DNA of 8,245 nucleotides, taken from Zoogloeaceae bacterium. GTDB lineage: Bacteria > Pseudomonadota > Gammaproteobacteria > Burkholderiales > Rhodocyclaceae. This document shows positions 6,233 to 8,245 of the stretch, piece by piece. The notes beneath the pieces are model-generated. The model saw only the letters and a list, made by a program, of their open reading frames with translations, was not told the DNA's origin and made no database searches. The position numbers were made by a program, and so were the translations under genes. Location: assembly GCA_031281985.1 (NCBI GenBank), contig JAITEO010000064.1, positions 1-8,245 of the forward strand, written 5' to 3'. Positions within the stretch are counted from its first letter, which is position 1. The number at the start of each line of letters is the position of its first letter.

Positions 6233-7363
6233 GGCGTGGCTTTTGTCGCCGCGCAGAAAACCGATGAGCGGCGTGTCGATCCCCTTGCCCAGGGCCATGA
6301 CCTTGAAGAGTTCGCCCATCTCGTGCGGCCCGATGAGCTTTTGCACGGCGGAGGCGCTTTTCAAGTAGGCGGAACTATCCGCCAGCGCCGCCAAATCATC
6401 GAGCAGGCCACAATTCAACAGAAAGCGCGCCTGATCCGCATACCCCAACAAATCCAGCCCCGCCGGATGCGCCGCCGCAATCAGTGCCGTGAAATCCACA
6501 TGCGCGCTGATGTCCTGCAAACCCGGCAAACAAAAGGGATCGGCATGCGCGCGCTGGCGATAATGACAGGTGAGCGTGCCGCCGTCGCGGTCGGGATGGT
6601 ACAACTCATGGCGGGGAAAACCATAGTCGATGAGCAGAAGACACCCCTTCTCCAGCCGCTCGCCCCAGGTTGCCGCCCAGGCCGGGGCGAGCAGGGAAAT
6701 TTCATTGACATAACCCGGCGGCAGAGGGCATTCCTGTCCGATGCGTTCGGCCTCCGCCCGCAAACGCCCGGTCGCGGGGCGTGTTTGCCATTGGAATTTT
6801 TCGTCTTCTCCCCAGGTCACGCCGCGTTCCAGGATCGATTCTTCCTGCCACTGCACCACATGCACCGGCATCGCATCCAGCACTTCGTTGGCCAGAACCA
6901 GGCCGGAAAACCGTTCCGGCAGGCGTTCCAGCCAATGAACCCGCGCCAGCAGATGCGGAACCTCCCGCGCGAGGGTTTGCCGCTGCCGCGCCGCGAGTTC
7001 CGGCGACAATTCCAGGATTCCGTAGTCTTCCGGCAGGAGGCCCGCATCTTCCAGCGCCCGCAGCAAGTCGACCGCCAACCGCCCGGAACCCGCGCCTGCT
7101 TCCAGGATGCGCGGCGCGCTCATGGCCATGATTTCCGCCACTTGCCGCGCGAGCGCGCGGGCAAACAAGGGCGTCCATTCCGGCGCGGTGACGAAATCCC
7201 CCGCCGCCCCGAATTTTTGCGCGCCCGCCACGTAATACCCCAGCCCTGGCGCGTATAACGCCATTTGCATGAAATCGGCAAAGGAAATCCAGCCGCCCGA
7301 CGCCGCAATCCGGCGACGGATCTCCGTCTGTAGCGCTGCGCTATGGGTTATTGGTTCGGACAT
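6227..7363 (-). CDS. SAM-dependent methyltransferase, MidA/NDUFAF7 family (COG1565)
   Basis: The 378-residue protein carries the pattern of this family: FADFMQMALYAPGLGYYVAG (28-47), GDFVTAPEWTPLF (55-67), the SAM-binding glycine motif ILEAGAGSGRLAVDLL (86-101), ANEVLDAMPVHVV (158-170), and LLIDYGFPRHELYHPDRDGGTLTCHYRQRA (243-272). NDUFAF7, the mitochondrial member, dimethylates an arginine in a respiratory complex I subunit; the substrate of bacterial members is generally unknown, so a protein-arginine target here is inference. The ATG at 7363-7361 (MSEPITHS) is preferred. An in-frame start further upstream (7417) would add 18 residues encoded largely by palindrome copy 3, which is unlikely to be coding. 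No clear Shine-Dalgarno is seen. The stop lies within the last codons of the convergent gene, leaving no room for a separate terminator. Confidence 0.92.
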   Translation of the reverse strand: MSEPITHSAALQTEIRRRIAASGGWISFADFMQMALYAPGLGYYVAGAQKFGAAGDFVTAPEWTPLFARALARQVAEIMAMSAPRILEAGAGSGRLAVDLLRALEDAGLLPEDYGILELSPELAARQRQTLAREVPHLLARVHWLERLPERFSGLVLANEVLDAMPVHVVQWQEESILERGVTWGEDEKFQWQTRPATGRLRAEAERIGQECPLPPGYVNEISLLAPAWAATWGERLEKGCLLLIDYGFPRHELYHPDRDGGTLTCHYRQRAHADPFCLPGLQDISAHVDFTALIAAAHPAGLDLLGYADQARFLLNCGLLDDLAALADSSAYLKSASAVQKLIGPHEMGELFKVMALGKGIDTPLIGFLRGDKSHAL

Positions 7364-7375
7364 GGTTCGATTCGC

Positions 7376-7399
7376 CAAAAAGTGAAATTCTACTTTTTG
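7376..7399. repeat. Small A/T-rich palindrome, copy 3 of 3 (upstream of the methyltransferase)
   Basis: Arms CAAAAAGT (7376-7383) and ACTTTTTG (7392-7399) pair perfectly, with one further G-T wobble pair, around a 6-nt loop, followed by CCGGGC. It lies 13 nt before the methyltransferase start, so it would be in the 5' untranslated region or promoter of that gene. Confidence 0.8.
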
Positions 7400-7409
7400 C
7401 CGGGCAAGG

Positions 7410-7473
7410 GGGCGCAATTAAAAGTGGAGGATGTCAAAGTGATATTTTCCCCCATTTATCTGGGTGCAATCCA
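7410..7473. repeat. Pair of G(G/A)G(T/C)GCAAT motifs, also present at the far end of the region
   Basis: GGGCGCAAT (7410-7418) and GGGTGCAAT (7462-7470) lie in the same orientation. Related copies are at 8172-8180 (opposite strand) and 8189-8197. Similarity continues past the core: 7410-7429 matches the reverse complement of 8161-8180 at 17 of 20 positions, and GTGCAATCCA is shared by 7464-7473 and 8191-8200. This suggests dispersed pieces of one repeat family. I see nothing else in 7400-7511. Confidence 0.5.
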
Positions 7474-7511
7474 AAGTTTTCCGCCAACCGTATCGAAATC
7501 GACCACGAAAC

Positions 7512-7554
7512 CTCGTGCTTTTTTCGAGCACGAGCGCATTTTTCGAGCGTGCTC
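7512..7554. repeat. Overlapping, mutually exclusive hairpins
   Basis: CTCGTGCT (7512-7519) pairs with AGCACGAG (7527-7534), while GAGCACG (7526-7532) can instead pair with CGTGCTC (7548-7554). The shared middle segment means only one hairpin can form at a time. TTTTTCGAGC is directly repeated (7520-7529 and 7539-7548). Whether this is transcribed is unknown; it lies about 150 nt upstream of the minus-strand methyltransferase. Confidence 0.6.
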
Positions 7555-7571
7555 ACATTTGAAATCCGGGA

Positions 7572-7857
7572 GCGTCCCGAAGGGACGCGATTTTGATAAC
7601 CCCCGGCGTCAGCCGGGAGCGTGGCGGCCATCCCACCCTGGATAGCCCCAACGGGGCGTTACTTGCGGCGGCATCATGGGAAAAAACATTCGTTGCTCCT
7701 GTGTACGAAAAACGATTGCGATAGCGGCTCTGCCAAAAACGACGCATGTGCCGATGTGGCTACCCGACGTAACGCCCCGTTGGGGCTACCTGATCTTGAG
7801 GCCATGTTCCCCCCGGCTGACGCCGGGGGTTATCGGAATTGCGTCCCTTCGGGACGC
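7572..7857. repeat. Compound inverted repeat, three hairpin blocks per arm
   Basis: The left arm (7572-7662) and right arm (7769-7857) contain the same three blocks in mirror order. Block A (7572-7588 and 7841-7857, 17 bp) is the hairpin GCGTCCC-GAA-GGGACGC. Block B (7595-7617 and 7812-7834, 23 bp) contains CCCGGC-GTCA-GCCGGG. Block C (7643-7662 and 7769-7788, 20 bp) contains GCCCC-AAC-GGGGC. All three are perfectly complementary between arms, while the linkers (6 nt between A and B; 25 and 23 nt between B and C) have diverged. The central 106 nt (7663-7768) shows no gene or clear structure. The layout resembles clustered REP units; the mechanism is inferred. Confidence 0.8.
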
Positions 7858-7860
7858 CTT

Positions 7861-8245
7861 CCGTGCGCATCGGCGCTTCGTCTGGACGGTTTTCCTTCAC
7901 TTCAATAATTTATCTCAGACGAAGCGCCGCCGCTTGCTGTTCCCTCCTCCGCTTGCGAGGGTGACCGAAGGCCGGGAGAGGGCGTCGTTCCATGCGGCGC
8001 GTAGCAACCTTGCAGGCTGCAACTTTCCCAGGAAAACCCCGGACAACGCGCTGTGCCGCCCCCTTGCAGGGTGCAAGCCCTCTCCCGCCCCTGCCGGGCA
8101 CCCTCTCCCCCAAAGGATTGGGGGAGAGGGGACAGCAAGCGGCGGCGCTTCGTTTGGTTCTTCCACGTTTAATTGCACCCTTCCAGGCGAGTGCAATCCA
8201 CAAAGTGGAGGGAAACCCGTCCAGACGAAGCACCGACGCGCACGG
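7861..8245. repeat. Large nested inverted repeat reaching the window edge
   Basis: The outer arms, 7861-7895 and 8211-8245, are complementary at 32 of 35 positions and remain similar a few bases further inward. A second perfect 22-bp pair lies inside (7919-7940 and 8132-8153). A 14-bp perfect pair (7871-7884 and 7916-7929) is nested in the left arm. Further pairs are 7974-7983 with 8077-8086 (10 bp), the palindromes TTGCAGGCTGCAA (8010-8022) and CTTGCAGGGTGCAAG (8063-8077), and CCAC-AAA-GTGG (8198-8208). The outer arm may continue past the right edge. Open frames here are short, lack recognisable domains and are broken by the repeats, so I see no gene. It could be a MITE-like element, a repeat cluster or a structured RNA. 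Confidence 0.75.
8101..8130. repeat. Perfect 13-bp GC-rich hairpin
   Basis: CCCTCTCCCCCAA (8101-8113) and TTGGGGGAGAGGG (8118-8130) pair perfectly around an AGGA loop. Pyrimidine-rich hairpins of this kind are common intergenic repeats in many proteobacteria. No T-run follows, so it is not a standard terminator. It is nested inside the larger inverted repeat. Confidence 0.85.

Noticed and set aside
6236..7258. 340-aa plus-strand frame opposite the methyltransferase
   Set aside because: The minus strand carries all MidA/NDUFAF7 motifs; the plus frame is Arg/Gln-rich with no domain.
7364..7373. GGTTCGATTC resembling a tRNA T-arm
   Set aside because: No matching acceptor, D-arm or anticodon stem is found around it, and it lies directly at the methyltransferase start.
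7432..7437. Perfect TTGACA -35 box on the minus strand upstream of the methyltransferase
   Set aside because: No acceptable -10 hexamer is found 16-18 nt downstream; the nearest AT-rich hexamer (TAATTG) is too close.
7572..7857. CRISPR array
   Set aside because: The repeats are inverted and of three different kinds, with no regular direct repeat-spacer spacing and no cas genes nearby.
7901..8233. Several overlapping 78-107 aa minus-strand frames and a 95-aa plus-strand frame nearby (7621-7908)
   Set aside because: They run through the inverted repeats, lack ribosome binding sites and domains, and change frame with each repeat.

Overview
The window looks like a chromosomal core segment of a Gram-negative proteobacterium, most likely a betaproteobacterium. 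This rests on the gene order dacA-ybeD-lipB-lipA (shared by gamma- and betaproteobacteria), a fairly high G+C content, and a small exported Cys-containing protein of a type I recall mainly from betaproteobacteria. The genus cannot be fixed from the sequence alone.

Layout. Positions 1-2784 hold a tight plus-strand cluster. It starts with the 3' part of a penicillin-binding-protein-5-type D,D-carboxypeptidase (start outside the window), followed by a YbeD/DUF493 protein, lipB and lipA. Gaps are 15 nt, 3 nt and an 8-nt overlap, so the cluster is probably one transcript. LipB and LipA together make protein-bound lipoate: LipB transfers octanoate from acyl carrier protein to target proteins, and LipA inserts two sulfurs. 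After a 150-nt intergenic region comes a second plus-strand group: an HD-GYP cyclic-di-GMP phosphodiesterase with an N-terminal DUF3391, a small exported coiled-coil protein whose start lies inside the HD-GYP gene, and a lone hypC (hydrogenase maturation chaperone).

Positions 4801-5070 are non-coding and rich in structure: a hairpin, a perfect 25-bp inverted pair that looks like two REP units facing each other, a clear intrinsic terminator, and one of three copies of a small A/T-rich palindrome. Next is a minus-strand YjfB-type putative motility protein (61 aa), divergent from a 300-aa conserved protein of unknown function. That protein ends tail-to-tail, with a 6-nt overlap, against a minus-strand MidA/NDUFAF7-type SAM-dependent methyltransferase.

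Positions 7364-8245 contain no believable gene. They are packed with inverted repeats: competing hairpins, a compound inverted repeat of three hairpin blocks per arm, and a larger nested inverted repeat running to the window edge. I see no transposase, CRISPR array, tRNA or rRNA.

The genes are ordinary housekeeping and signalling genes. The points most worth following up are the repeats (including one that encodes the end of HypC and a heptamer tandem array that supplies the lipA stop codon) and the two unnamed proteins. I found no convincing evidence of a new multi-gene system.
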